From Nocardioides plantarum (lineage in GTDB: Bacteria > Actinomycetota > Actinomycetes > Propionibacteriales > Nocardioidaceae), in assembly GCF_006346395.1 (NCBI RefSeq), contig NZ_VDMS01000001.1:620001-684000 (forward strand): a stretch of 64,000 bases of DNA. The letters are read 5' to 3'. Shown one piece after another: positions 56,143 through 64,000 of the stretch; the first letter of the stretch is position 1; each line of letters begins with the position of its first letter. The notes under the pieces were generated by a model that was not told the DNA's origin, made no database searches, and saw only the letters and a list, made by a program, of their open reading frames with translations. The position numbers were made by a program, and so were the translations under genes.

Positions 56143-57048
56143 TCAGAACGTACCCGCCTGAATTGCGAATGCTACTAACCGGTTGAACTCTTCCGCTACA
56201 AAATTGTCTGCCTGGCGGGAGGCGGAATAGTTCTGCCGAAACGCGGTCCCGTTATATTGCCCCAACCCCTTGCCGAGACTGAAGGAAGCCCGACCTGATT
56301 GCGACCACTCAAAACCGATAAATCGGTCGTGCATTTCCGAGGAACGCTTGGACGTCGGAAGCACATGCAGATCTATCTGCGGCCGCGTCACTAGACCAAG
56401 ACCTCTGACGAAATTATCAAAGAGATTAACGAGCGATGCGGCACTCGGGACTGATCCGGCGAGCGATCCCCCTACGCCTGACACCAAGCCAATCTTTGGT
56501 AGCCCGCAGGACGCAGCCAATCGAATAAACTTCTCCAATCCCGAATTTGGTTTTCGAACGGCATCCGTAACTAAGTACGGATCAATCACCCAACACTGTT
56601 CCGAAACGGCAAGAACTGTGGCGAAACGGCGGACAAGGTCCAAATTGCAACTGTTGGATTTCGCACATCCAGTGTGTTGCAATTGCGTAGCCGCGTGGAG
56701 TGGGGTGCTCGTGATAAGGGATGCGAATGATTCAGGTAAAGTATTGCAGCCCGCACATTCGACAGGGTTCGCGACTACGGACAGGGCCACCGCACCGACG
56801 CATCCACAGGTCGAACAAGATGGTCGACGCACAGAGGCCATTCGGCGGCGCAACAAGTCGATCCACCTGTGCTGAGTATCTAAGGGAGCGTTGGCTATTA
56901 TGCGACGGAGGTGGTCCATGAATTGTGCGTCAGCGGCTCGCATAAACACGGTCGACTCTGATCGGTAGGCAACGGAGTTTAGTACGGCCGGGCTAATTTC
57001 TGAGATTTCACCGAGCCCGAGTGAACTACCGTTCAACAGCTCAAACAT
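56143..57048 (-). CDS. zinc-ribbon plus PLD-like protein of an ATPase-effector pair
   Basis: 301-aa protein, downstream partner of the ATPase (8-base overlap). Residues 78-101 hold paired CSTC and CAGC, a C4 zinc ribbon. The C-terminal half resembles PLD-like domains of the MITD1 C-terminal kind: CWVIDPYLVTDAV (about 152-164), then EMHDRFIGFEW with His 240 and Asp 241, followed by FSLGKGLGQYNG (about 256-267). Such HDR..G.GL patterns occur in bacterial PLD-like proteins adjoining defence ATPases. I infer a nucleic-acid or membrane-acting effector switched by the ATPase. G+C is far below the chromosome level. The exact family could not be named. Confidence 0.68.
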   Translation of the reverse strand: MFELLNGSSLGLGEISEISPAVLNSVAYRSESTVFMRAADAQFMDHLRRIIANAPLDTQHRWIDLLRRRMASVRRPSCSTCGCVGAVALSVVANPVECAGCNTLPESFASLITSTPLHAATQLQHTGCAKSNSCNLDLVRRFATVLAVSEQCWVIDPYLVTDAVRKPNSGLEKFIRLAASCGLPKIGLVSGVGGSLAGSVPSAASLVNLFDNFVRGLGLVTRPQIDLHVLPTSKRSSEMHDRFIGFEWSQSGRASFSLGKGLGQYNGTAFRQNYSASRQADNFVAEEFNRLVAFAIQAGTF

Positions 57049-58480
57049 TGGTTGCGTTCACGAACAGGTCGTCAAACTTCTCGTCAAAAAATCCACCGGG
57101 CCACGGTGTCAACATTTGCCCATCGGCACTGAGTTCAATTTCTTTGACGAAACTCCCCTCTGAGCCGACGCCGACGTAAGAGATACCAAGTTCATCCAAG
57201 CCGATGACCTTCTCGCGGATTCGACGTTGTGCTCGCAACGCGAGGTGCTCGCTATGGGTTTCAATTAACAGCTGGTTTCCGTTGTGCGCCACAGAGGAGA
57301 CAAGAATATCCGTTAGGCGGCTCTGCATGCGAGGATGAAGGTGAATTTCAGGCTGCTCGATGAGAATTAGGCGCTCCCTGTTGCCAAGAAGTTGCACTAC
57401 TACCGGTAAAACCTGACTCAAACCGAATCCAACATCTGTCGGACTGAGATCAACACCGGATTTGTTATCCCTAAGCACCGCGAACGCGACATCACCCAAT
57501 GCATCTTGCATGCGTTCAGAACTGATTCGTTCGACCGAGAGTTTATAGTCAATTTCCAAGTCCTTAAACGCCTCGTTGATTGCATCGACAAGATCCGGAC
57601 GCCGTCCTAGGTAGAGCACAAGACGTTCGCCGCGTGTCCCGAGTCCGGCATCCTCGCTTGCCTCCGCGGCTACCCTTCGGGGGAAGTCGCGAAGTGGACC
57701 CACGTAGACGATACCTTCGAGAAAATCACTGAACTGGGTCGTAAAGTGGAAGACCCACTGTTGCCACCACCACAAGAATATTTGCAACTGTTGGTTGCGG
57801 TCAGACTCCAAGCGACCACCGAAAGGTCGCCCCATCTTGCCTGCTCCGTACTCGGCTGGAACCCAGAATGGAAGCCATCCATGCAGGCGACACCCATGCT
57901 TTCTTGCCCATTCTCTTAGCCACCTTCGATCAGCGTCATTCGGCAACTTGAATGGCAGCCGTTGATTCTCGGAGACTCTCCTGAGGAGTTCAATAAATCG
58001 ATCGACCAGTACGGCCGAAGAAGTCGCATCCGCTAGCCTCAATTGACCAAGATCTTTATCGAACTTGAACGAGACCTCTCGATCATCGGCGAGAGTTACT
58101 CCCAAGACGTGCGGCTCTACGTCAGACGACGACCGCAGTCCGAACCGAAAGCGAACGCTCATCTCAGGCGTGAAGAATGGAATGCCAGACAGTTCCAGGT
58201 CCTTCAGGCTTAGACCTATCTCGATTGATCGATCAGTTTGGTGGCCGTGCACGAACGTCCTAAACCCACCCAGATCTGCGCTACCTCCACGGAATTCCAG
58301 CACGCCCGGGTCCGTACTGAGCGCGCGAGGAAAGCTCTGCTTCAGGAGGAGGAGCGACTGGATTATCGAACTCTTGCCGCTCGAGTTGGCACCGTAGAGC
58401 AGATTTACGCCTGTTAGTGGGATCTGCGCAAACTGATCAAAGCCCTTGACTGACCCCAGTCCTACGCTCGTCAACTTCAT
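57041..58480 (-). CDS. AAA/ABC-type ATPase, DUF3696 family
   Basis: 479-aa SMC/RecF-like ATPase. Walker A is LLYGANSSGKSSIIQSLLLL (GANSSGKSS at 30-38); the signature is VGFGLSQVLPVV; Walker B is RLILIEQPEIHLHP (about 370-383) with a catalytic Glu; a D/H-loop lies in LIETHSEHLALR. The end WPGGFFDEKFDDLF is typical of DUF3696 proteins. Members act as sensors or motors in defence systems such as those with OLD-like or Septu/PARIS-type ATPases. It is the first gene of a two-gene operon and its codon use differs sharply from that of flanking core genes. No TOPRIM, HNH or reverse transcriptase is nearby. Confidence 0.88.
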   Translation of the reverse strand: MKLTSVGLGSVKGFDQFAQIPLTGVNLLYGANSSGKSSIIQSLLLLKQSFPRALSTDPGVLEFRGGSADLGGFRTFVHGHQTDRSIEIGLSLKDLELSGIPFFTPEMSVRFRFGLRSSSDVEPHVLGVTLADDREVSFKFDKDLGQLRLADATSSAVLVDRFIELLRRVSENQRLPFKLPNDADRRWLREWARKHGCRLHGWLPFWVPAEYGAGKMGRPFGGRLESDRNQQLQIFLWWWQQWVFHFTTQFSDFLEGIVYVGPLRDFPRRVAAEASEDAGLGTRGERLVLYLGRRPDLVDAINEAFKDLEIDYKLSVERISSERMQDALGDVAFAVLRDNKSGVDLSPTDVGFGLSQVLPVVVQLLGNRERLILIEQPEIHLHPRMQSRLTDILVSSVAHNGNQLLIETHSEHLALRAQRRIREKVIGLDELGISYVGVGSEGSFVKEIELSADGQMLTPWPGGFFDEKFDDLFVNATNV

Positions 58481-59053
58481 CTGGACGGTCTATCACACCA
58501 GCAAGCTGGCCGTCGGGAAACATCGGCATTGCATCGTTCGCGAGGTCGCTGAGCTATAGATGCACGGGTTTGCAGGCACTGGACGTGACCGCCGCCTGAG
58601 CGGACATCCATCGCACCGACCCTTGGCCGTATCACGTGCTGATACGAGTGCGCCCGGCCAAACTGACCCAGCCGGGCCGCGGCCCAGCGGTGTCCACGAG
58701 GCTCGGCGAGTCCGTCGCACGATCCAAAGATCGTCCTATCGCAGCCTGTGTCCGACTTCGCGACGTCAGAACGTCACCGGGGGGTATCGATCGGTCAGAC
58801 GGGTACCAGGTCAGCCGCTCAGCAACATCTCGGACTGGGGCCCCACCGCTCGTGCAGCGTGCGTACCTACAGGAGCAAACTCAATGCTGGCTACATGTGG
58901 TTGGTGCATAGACCTCCGGACGTGACCTGATCTTGCTGATCTTCGCCCGGCAGGAGGGGCGGACAAGCTTCCATACCTCCAAGCGCGTATCAGCAAGCCG
59001 ATCACGTCTACGCTGCCGTGCGCTGGTCCGCCTGAGCCCAACCCCCGGACGGC
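58481..59053. other. intergenic, no clear gene
   Basis: About 570 bases between the ATPase start and the protease terminator. Short open frames exist on the plus strand (58560..58925) but they are Arg/Ser/Pro-rich, lack ribosome sites and look random. The segment probably contains the ATPase promoter (AT-rich stretch near 58,490-58,530) and the right edge of the insertion. Confidence 0.5.
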
Positions 59054-59088
59054 ACGACGCCCCGGACCGTGGTGGTCCGGGGCGTCGT
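59054..59088 (-). terminator. metalloprotease terminator hairpin
   Basis: Perfect 15-base arms ACGACGCCCCGGACC and complement around GTGGT, ending 11 bases after the protease stop. Strong GC hairpin without a U-tract, as usual in actinobacteria. Confidence 0.75.
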
Positions 59089-59099
59089 ACGACGGGCGA

Positions 59100-61097
59100 T
59101 CAGCGCTTCGGGTAGGCGAACGCGGTGTTGTTCTGCGTGTCCTCGGTGCCGGTGAAGCCCTCCGCCGGGCTGTAGACGTCCTCACCGAAGCGGACGTCGA
59201 GATCGTCGGCGGTGCCACCGACGTTGTCGGGCCCGACCCCGAACAGGTTCTGGAAGTTGGCGCCACCACTGTCCATCAGGTTGACGTCGTCGGAGGCGTT
59301 GTCGGTGTGGTAGCTGCCGACCAGGTGACCGATCTCGTGAGCGGTCACGTTGCCGACCGCACGCCCGACGAACCTCTCACGGTCGCTCGCGGCGGTGAGG
59401 TAGGTGTTGAGCGACGCCGGCCCGTCGGGGTCGCTGAGCACGTCGAGCAGCACCAGCGCGGTGTCCTCGTGGCCGTAGTTGCCCGGATCGATGTACTGGG
59501 CGATGCCGATCGTGGAGATGCCGGACTGGTCGATGGTGCCGCCGACGATCACCCGCGAGACGTTGGCGCGACCACGCAGCTCGGGGTGGGTGCGTGAGTT
59601 GACGACCGTGACCTTCGGGTTGTTGAGCCCGTTCTGGCCCGCCTCGAGGAGGTTCTGGCGCACGACGTAGGTGATCTTGTCGATCATCGCGCGCTCACGG
59701 GACTGGGAGATGCCCCACTTGCCGAGGAACGACTTGAACGGCGACAGCTCGCGGACCCCGGCCCCGCCCCACACGGCGGTGTTGACGCGGCCGCCCTCGA
59801 AGTCGAGGTAGACCACCTGGGACTTGTTGGTGTCGACCTGGGCGCCGGGCCGGTAGCCCTCGACCTGGACCGTGTAGGAGCCGATGGCCCCGGACACGTC
59901 GATGACGTAGAGGCCGCCCTGCTCGGCGACGTAGCCGAAGCTCGTGTTGCCGCCACCGGGCAACGGCGAGTCGGGCGGATAGAGCGAGGAGGCGTCGACG
60001 CCGGGAGCGCCGACCGCCTGGGTGCCGTCGGGGCGCGTCACCGTGAGGGTGTCGGCACCACCCTGGGCCACGGCGCCGATCACGTCGCCGGGGTGCAGGT
60101 TGATGGAGTACTTGTCGCGGTCGCTGGCGCTCTGGGTGATCGCGAGGCTGTAGTCGCCCTCCTCGGCGCCTCCGGCACCCGAGCCGCTGTCGGTGGGGTC
60201 CTCGGGCAGCGGCCCCAGGTCGGCGTAGCCGGCGACCAGCAGGTAGTAGGTGCCGCTCGCGGCGACGTCGTACTCGAGCAGGCTGGCCGTTCCGGTGCCA
60301 CCGTCGTCGTCGGACGCGACGATCTCGCCGTCGGCGTCGTAGAGCACCGCCACGGTGTCGGTGCCGTCGGGCGTGCCGCTGTCCGCCGAGGACGTGTCGG
60401 CGGTCAGCGTCAGGCCCTCGGTGAGGTCGACGGCGTAGAAGTCGAAGTCGTTGGTGCCGTCGCCGGCCGAGCCGTGGGGCCCGTCGCCCAGGACGCCGGT
60501 CGTGGTGAGCGCGGAGCTGCCGTCGATGTCCGTGGGGGTCGCCAGCGGGATCGCGCCGTTGTCCTCGGCCCCCGTCGGCAGGGCCACGGGGGTGGGGGTC
60601 GGCAGCTCGGCCCGGGTGCCGTTGATCCGCACCACGTTGCGCTTGCTCTTGGTGGTCCCGAAGACGCTGATCCGCTCGGCGGTCGCGTCGGTGTCGTTGG
60701 ACCCGGAGGTGCCGGTCGGCTCCTGCTCGTCGTAGGACACGACGGTGGCCGCGGCCGGCGTGACCGCGTTGGCCTCGCTGCGCGCCTGCCGGTAGGCCGC
60801 GGAGCCGGCCCGGCGGTCGGCCGCGGACGACAGCCGCTGACGCCAGGCGGCGAAGTCGACCCGGGACTCGTCGGGAAGGTTGGCGAGGTAGGGATTGGCG
60901 CCGGTGGCGCCGGCATCGGTCTTGGGCCCGACCTGCAGGCCGGCGGCGAGGGCCCGCTGCTGGTCGCTGCTCGCGCCGGCGTCGTGCTGCGCCGGCGCGG
61001 CGAGCGAGGCCCCGCCGACCGCCAGGGCGGTCAGGGCGATGCCGACGGACCCGGCGGCCCGTGCTGGTCGGCGCGATCGGCGTACTGGTCTGGTCAT
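59100..61097 (-). CDS. secreted metzincin-type zinc metalloprotease with PPC domain
   Basis: 665-aa exported protein. The N-terminus (MTRPVRRSRRPARAAGSVGIALTALAVGGASLAAPA) is a signal peptide. Residues about 240-440 hold bacterial pre-peptidase C-like beta domains (FYAVDLTEGLTLTADTS, ASGTYYLLVAGYADLG). The catalytic domain carries TAHEIGHLVGSYHTD (about 582-596), the HExxHxxGxxH metzincin site, followed by LMDSGG, where the Met of the turn is expected. The ATG at 61097 has GGAGG upstream; the same frame stays open further upstream but is not protein-like. It degrades or processes extracellular proteins; targets unknown. It is followed by a strong hairpin. Confidence 0.88.
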   Translation of the reverse strand: MTRPVRRSRRPARAAGSVGIALTALAVGGASLAAPAQHDAGASSDQQRALAAGLQVGPKTDAGATGANPYLANLPDESRVDFAAWRQRLSSAADRRAGSAAYRQARSEANAVTPAAATVVSYDEQEPTGTSGSNDTDATAERISVFGTTKSKRNVVRINGTRAELPTPTPVALPTGAEDNGAIPLATPTDIDGSSALTTTGVLGDGPHGSAGDGTNDFDFYAVDLTEGLTLTADTSSADSGTPDGTDTVAVLYDADGEIVASDDDGGTGTASLLEYDVAASGTYYLLVAGYADLGPLPEDPTDSGSGAGGAEEGDYSLAITQSASDRDKYSINLHPGDVIGAVAQGGADTLTVTRPDGTQAVGAPGVDASSLYPPDSPLPGGGNTSFGYVAEQGGLYVIDVSGAIGSYTVQVEGYRPGAQVDTNKSQVVYLDFEGGRVNTAVWGGAGVRELSPFKSFLGKWGISQSRERAMIDKITYVVRQNLLEAGQNGLNNPKVTVVNSRTHPELRGRANVSRVIVGGTIDQSGISTIGIAQYIDPGNYGHEDTALVLLDVLSDPDGPASLNTYLTAASDRERFVGRAVGNVTAHEIGHLVGSYHTDNASDDVNLMDSGGANFQNLFGVGPDNVGGTADDLDVRFGEDVYSPAEGFTGTEDTQNNTAFAYPKR

Positions 61098-61270
61098 GAG
61101 GTTCCCTCCCACGAAGTCGGCCGGGGAGGTCGGTGCCGCGCTCGTGCCCGAGAGCCGCCGCCGACGAGCCCCCGATGGCCCGGAAGGTGAACCTAAGCCG
61201 AACTCTCGTCCGGGGTACAGGGTGCGGCCGACCAGCAAGGGAAACCCCTCAGCAGAGGGTGGCCAGAGGG

Positions 61271-62377
61271 CTACTCGACGACGACCTCGACGCGCTGGAA
61301 CTCCTTGAGATCGGTGTAGCCGGTGGTTGCCATCGAGCGACGCAACGCCCCGATGAGGTTCATCGTGCCGTCGGCGACACGGGACGGCCCGAAGAGGATC
61401 TCCTCGAGGCTGCCGACCTGGTCTAGCTTGACGCGCTGCCCGCGCGGCAGGGCCTCGTGGTGGGCCTCGGCGCCCCAGTGGAACCCGTGCCCGGGGGCGT
61501 CGGTGGCGCGGGCGAACGGCGAGCCGACCATGACCGCGTCGGCGCCGCACGCGATGGCCTTGGCCAGGTCACCGGACTTGCCGATCGAGCCGTCGGCGAT
61601 GACGTGGACGTAGCGCCCGCCCGACTCGTCGAGGTAGTCGCGGCGGGCGGCGGCCACGTCGGCGACCGCGCTGGCCATCGGCACCGCGACGCCCAGGACC
61701 GTGCGGGTCGTGTGGGCCGCGCCGCCGCCGAACCCGACGAGCACCCCGGCCGCACCGGTGCGCATCAGGTGCAGCGCGGCCTGGTGGGTCGCGCACCCGC
61801 CGACGATGACCGGCACGTCGAGCTCGTAGATGAACTCCTTGAGGTTGAGCGGCTCGGCCTGGCTGGAGACGTGCTCGGCGCTCACGGTGGTGCCGCGGAT
61901 GACGAACATGTCGACGCCGGCGTCGACGACGACCTTGGCGAACTCCTTGGTCCGCTGCGGCGACAGCGACCCCGCGACGGTCACCCCGGCCTCGCGCACC
62001 TCGCGCAGCCGCTCGGCGATGAGCTCGGGGCGGACCGGCTCGGTGTAGATCTCCTGCATCCGGGCCGTCGCGTCGATGCCCTCGAGCTCGGCCACCTCGG
62101 CGAGCAGGTCGCTCGGGTCGTCGTACCGGGTCCAGAGGCCCTCGAGGTTGAGCACGCCCAGCCCGCCGTGGCGCCCGAGCGCGATCGCGGTCGCCGGCGA
62201 CATCACCGAGTCCATCGGGGCCGCGAGCACCGGCAGGGAGAAGCGGTAGGCGTCGATCTGCCAGTCGATGCTGACCTCCTCCGGGTCGCGCGTGCGCCGC
62301 GAGGGCACGATCGCGATGTCGTCGAAGGAGTAGGCCCGGCGGGCCCGCTTGGCCTGGCCGATCTGGATCTCGGTCAT
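61271..62377 (-). CDS. guaB3: GuaB3 family IMP dehydrogenase-related protein
   Basis: 368-aa TIM-barrel enzyme, the actinobacterial GuaB3 group (Rv3410c-like), shorter than true IMP dehydrogenase because the CBS domains are absent. It shows YSFDDIAIVPSRRTRDPEEV, FSLPVLAAPMDSVMSPATAIALGRHGGLGVLNLEG, VVDAGVDMFVIRGTTVSAEH and GDLAKAIACGADAVMVGSPFA. Relatives have been shown to act as GMP reductase in some actinobacteria, so it may run the reverse direction to guaB. The start MTEIQIGQAKRARRAYSFDD is the family N-terminus. It lies downstream of rnhA and guaB. Confidence 0.92.
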   Translation of the reverse strand: MTEIQIGQAKRARRAYSFDDIAIVPSRRTRDPEEVSIDWQIDAYRFSLPVLAAPMDSVMSPATAIALGRHGGLGVLNLEGLWTRYDDPSDLLAEVAELEGIDATARMQEIYTEPVRPELIAERLREVREAGVTVAGSLSPQRTKEFAKVVVDAGVDMFVIRGTTVSAEHVSSQAEPLNLKEFIYELDVPVIVGGCATHQAALHLMRTGAAGVLVGFGGGAAHTTRTVLGVAVPMASAVADVAAARRDYLDESGGRYVHVIADGSIGKSGDLAKAIACGADAVMVGSPFARATDAPGHGFHWGAEAHHEALPRGQRVKLDQVGSLEEILFGPSRVADGTMNLIGALRRSMATTGYTDLKEFQRVEVVVE

Positions 62378-62448
62378 GGCCCGCAGTCTTCCACGCGCCG
62401 CCCCCAGAGGCCCCGCAGGCCTACACCGGCCGGGACACGGAGCCCGCC

Positions 62449-62618
62449 ACACGTCGGTCGAGGTGCGAGGCGCGCTAGCGCCGAGCCTCGAGACCCCCGC
62501 AGGCGTACGTCGGTCCGACGCGACGTCCTCTCGTCGTGGGGGTCGAGCGGGGTCCGTCGGCGGCGGGGGTCTCGAGGCTCAGGCCTGGCGGCCTTCGCAC
62601 CTCGACCGACGTGGGGTG
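62449..62618. repeat. family E inverted pair, MITE-like
   Basis: Two copies face each other: CACGTCGGTCGAGGTGCGAG..GCCTCGAGACC near 62449..62500 and its complement GGTCTCGAGGCTC..CACCTCGACCGACGTG near 62567..62618. They flank about 65 bases containing GCGACGTCCTCTCGTCGT, also seen at 50,450 in the first locus. About 170 bases with 50-base inverted ends: the size and shape of a small non-autonomous element. Confidence 0.75.
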
Positions 62619-62648
62619 GACCGGCGTACGGGTCCCGACGTGGGTCGC

Positions 62649-63113
62649 TCAGGCCCTGGCGGCGGCCACGGCCTCGCGCAGGCCCTGGGAGGCGAGCCGG
62701 TCGGCGCGCTCGTTGCCCTCGTTGCCGGCGTGACCCTTGACCCAGTGCCACTCGACGTCGTGCTGGGCGCAGGCCTCGACGAGGCGCTGCCAGAGGTCGA
62801 CGTTCTTGACGGGCTGCTTGGCCGAGGTGCGCCAGCCGTTCTTCTGCCAGTTGACGACCCACTGGGTGATGCCGCTGCGCACGTAGACACTGTCGGTGTA
62901 GAGCTGCACCGTCGAACGGCGGGTGAGCGACTCGAGCGCCATGATCGGCGCCATCAGCTCCATGCGGTTGTTGGTGGTCGTGGTGGCCTCGCCGCCGCAC
63001 AGGTCCTTCTCGTGCGGTCCCGACCTCAGGTAGGCGCCCCAGCCACCGGGACCGGGGTTGGGCTCGCAGGCGCCGTCGGTGTAGATCACGACCTCGGCCG
63101 GAGTCGACGTCAC
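62649..63113 (-). CDS. rnhA: ribonuclease HI
   Basis: 154-aa RNase H1 that degrades RNA in RNA-DNA hybrids. The catalytic residues are in place: Asp in [21 protein letters not shown], Glu in [13 protein letters not shown], Asp in [14 protein letters not shown], and the C-terminal [20 protein letters not shown] with His and Asp. Length equals that of E. coli RNase HI (155). It begins four bases after the guaB stop, so it is probably cotranscribed with guaB. A MITE-like repeat separates it from guaB3. Confidence 0.96.
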   Translation of the reverse strand: MTSTPAEVVIYTDGACEPNPGPGGWGAYLRSGPHEKDLCGGEATTTTNNRMELMAPIMALESLTRRSTVQLYTDSVYVRSGITQWVVNWQKNGWRTSAKQPVKNVDLWQRLVEACAQHDVEWHWVKGHAGNEGNERADRLASQGLREAVAAARA

Positions 63114-63117
63114 GTGG

Positions 63118-64000
<883 letters not shown>

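Noticed and set aside
58560..58925. Possible 121-codon gene beside the DUF3696 ATPase
   Set aside because: No ribosome site, -10 box or recognisable motif; residue content is typical of random GC-rich sequence.
61098..61550. Upstream extension of the metalloprotease
   Set aside because: The extension is Arg/Gly-rich; a good ribosome site and signal peptide mark the start at 61097.

Overview
The window is high-GC actinobacterial chromosome. Codons mostly end in G or C, GTG starts are common, and many start codons have an actinobacterial-type -10 box directly upstream in place of a ribosome binding site. Gene content (fused fbiC, F420-dependent enzymes, guaB3, an M. tuberculosis-type choD) points to a Propionibacteriales or Nocardioides-like soil actinomycete. 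That placement is inferred from gene content only.

Layout. 1-3.4 kb: PspC-type envelope-stress sensing (histidine kinase, start of an overlapping downstream gene, PspC/LiaF-like protein) and a YbaK-type deacylase. 3.5-7.0 kb: a two-gene ABC exporter with one strongly degenerate ATP site. 7.1-14.7 kb: F420 and fatty-acyl metabolism (NADPH:F420 oxidoreductase, LLM oxidoreductase, MerR regulator, acyl-CoA dehydrogenase, two acyl-CoA synthetases). 14.8-23.4 kb: MMPL transporter, fbiC, small proteins, a second LLM enzyme and a cation/proton antiporter.

About 23.7-37.1 kb is a foreign island between a truncated DUF4143 gene and the 3' end of guaA, with lower G+C by eye. It carries an unrecognised gene, an intact IS3-family element, a giant sacsin/NO VEIN-like HATPase with a DUF3883-like C-terminus, an ApeA/HEPN-like protein and an Mrr-nuclease fused to a long helical-repeat region. 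It reads as a defence island and has no integrase.

37.1-50.0 kb is core and catabolic: guaA, rraA, quinone oxidoreductase, choD with a succinate-semialdehyde dehydrogenase, then a three-gene operon (aldehyde dehydrogenase, lipocalin-like protein, phosphotransferase) divergent from TetR and an AidB-type acyl-CoA dehydrogenase. A KstR-like operator lies inside the operon promoter. 50.0-56.0 kb: repeats, ABC-F ATPase, ECF41-type sigma factor, and a peptidoglycan-dipeptide operon (beta-lactamase-like, Ala-Glu epimerase, NlpC/P60). 56.1-58.5 kb is a second, still lower-GC insertion: an overlapping pair made of a DUF3696-type AAA ATPase and a zinc-ribbon/PLD-like protein, the best compact candidate for an undescribed defence system. 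59.1-64 kb: secreted metzincin protease, guaB3, rnhA and the C-terminal part of guaB.

Three themes recur. Many genes appear leaderless (TANNNT, six bases, then ATG or GTG). Gene ends carry several families of large palindromic repeats. Lipid/steroid-type genes share two operator types, a MerR-type TGACAGT-N3-ACTGTCA and a KstR-like TAGAAC-N2-GTTC.
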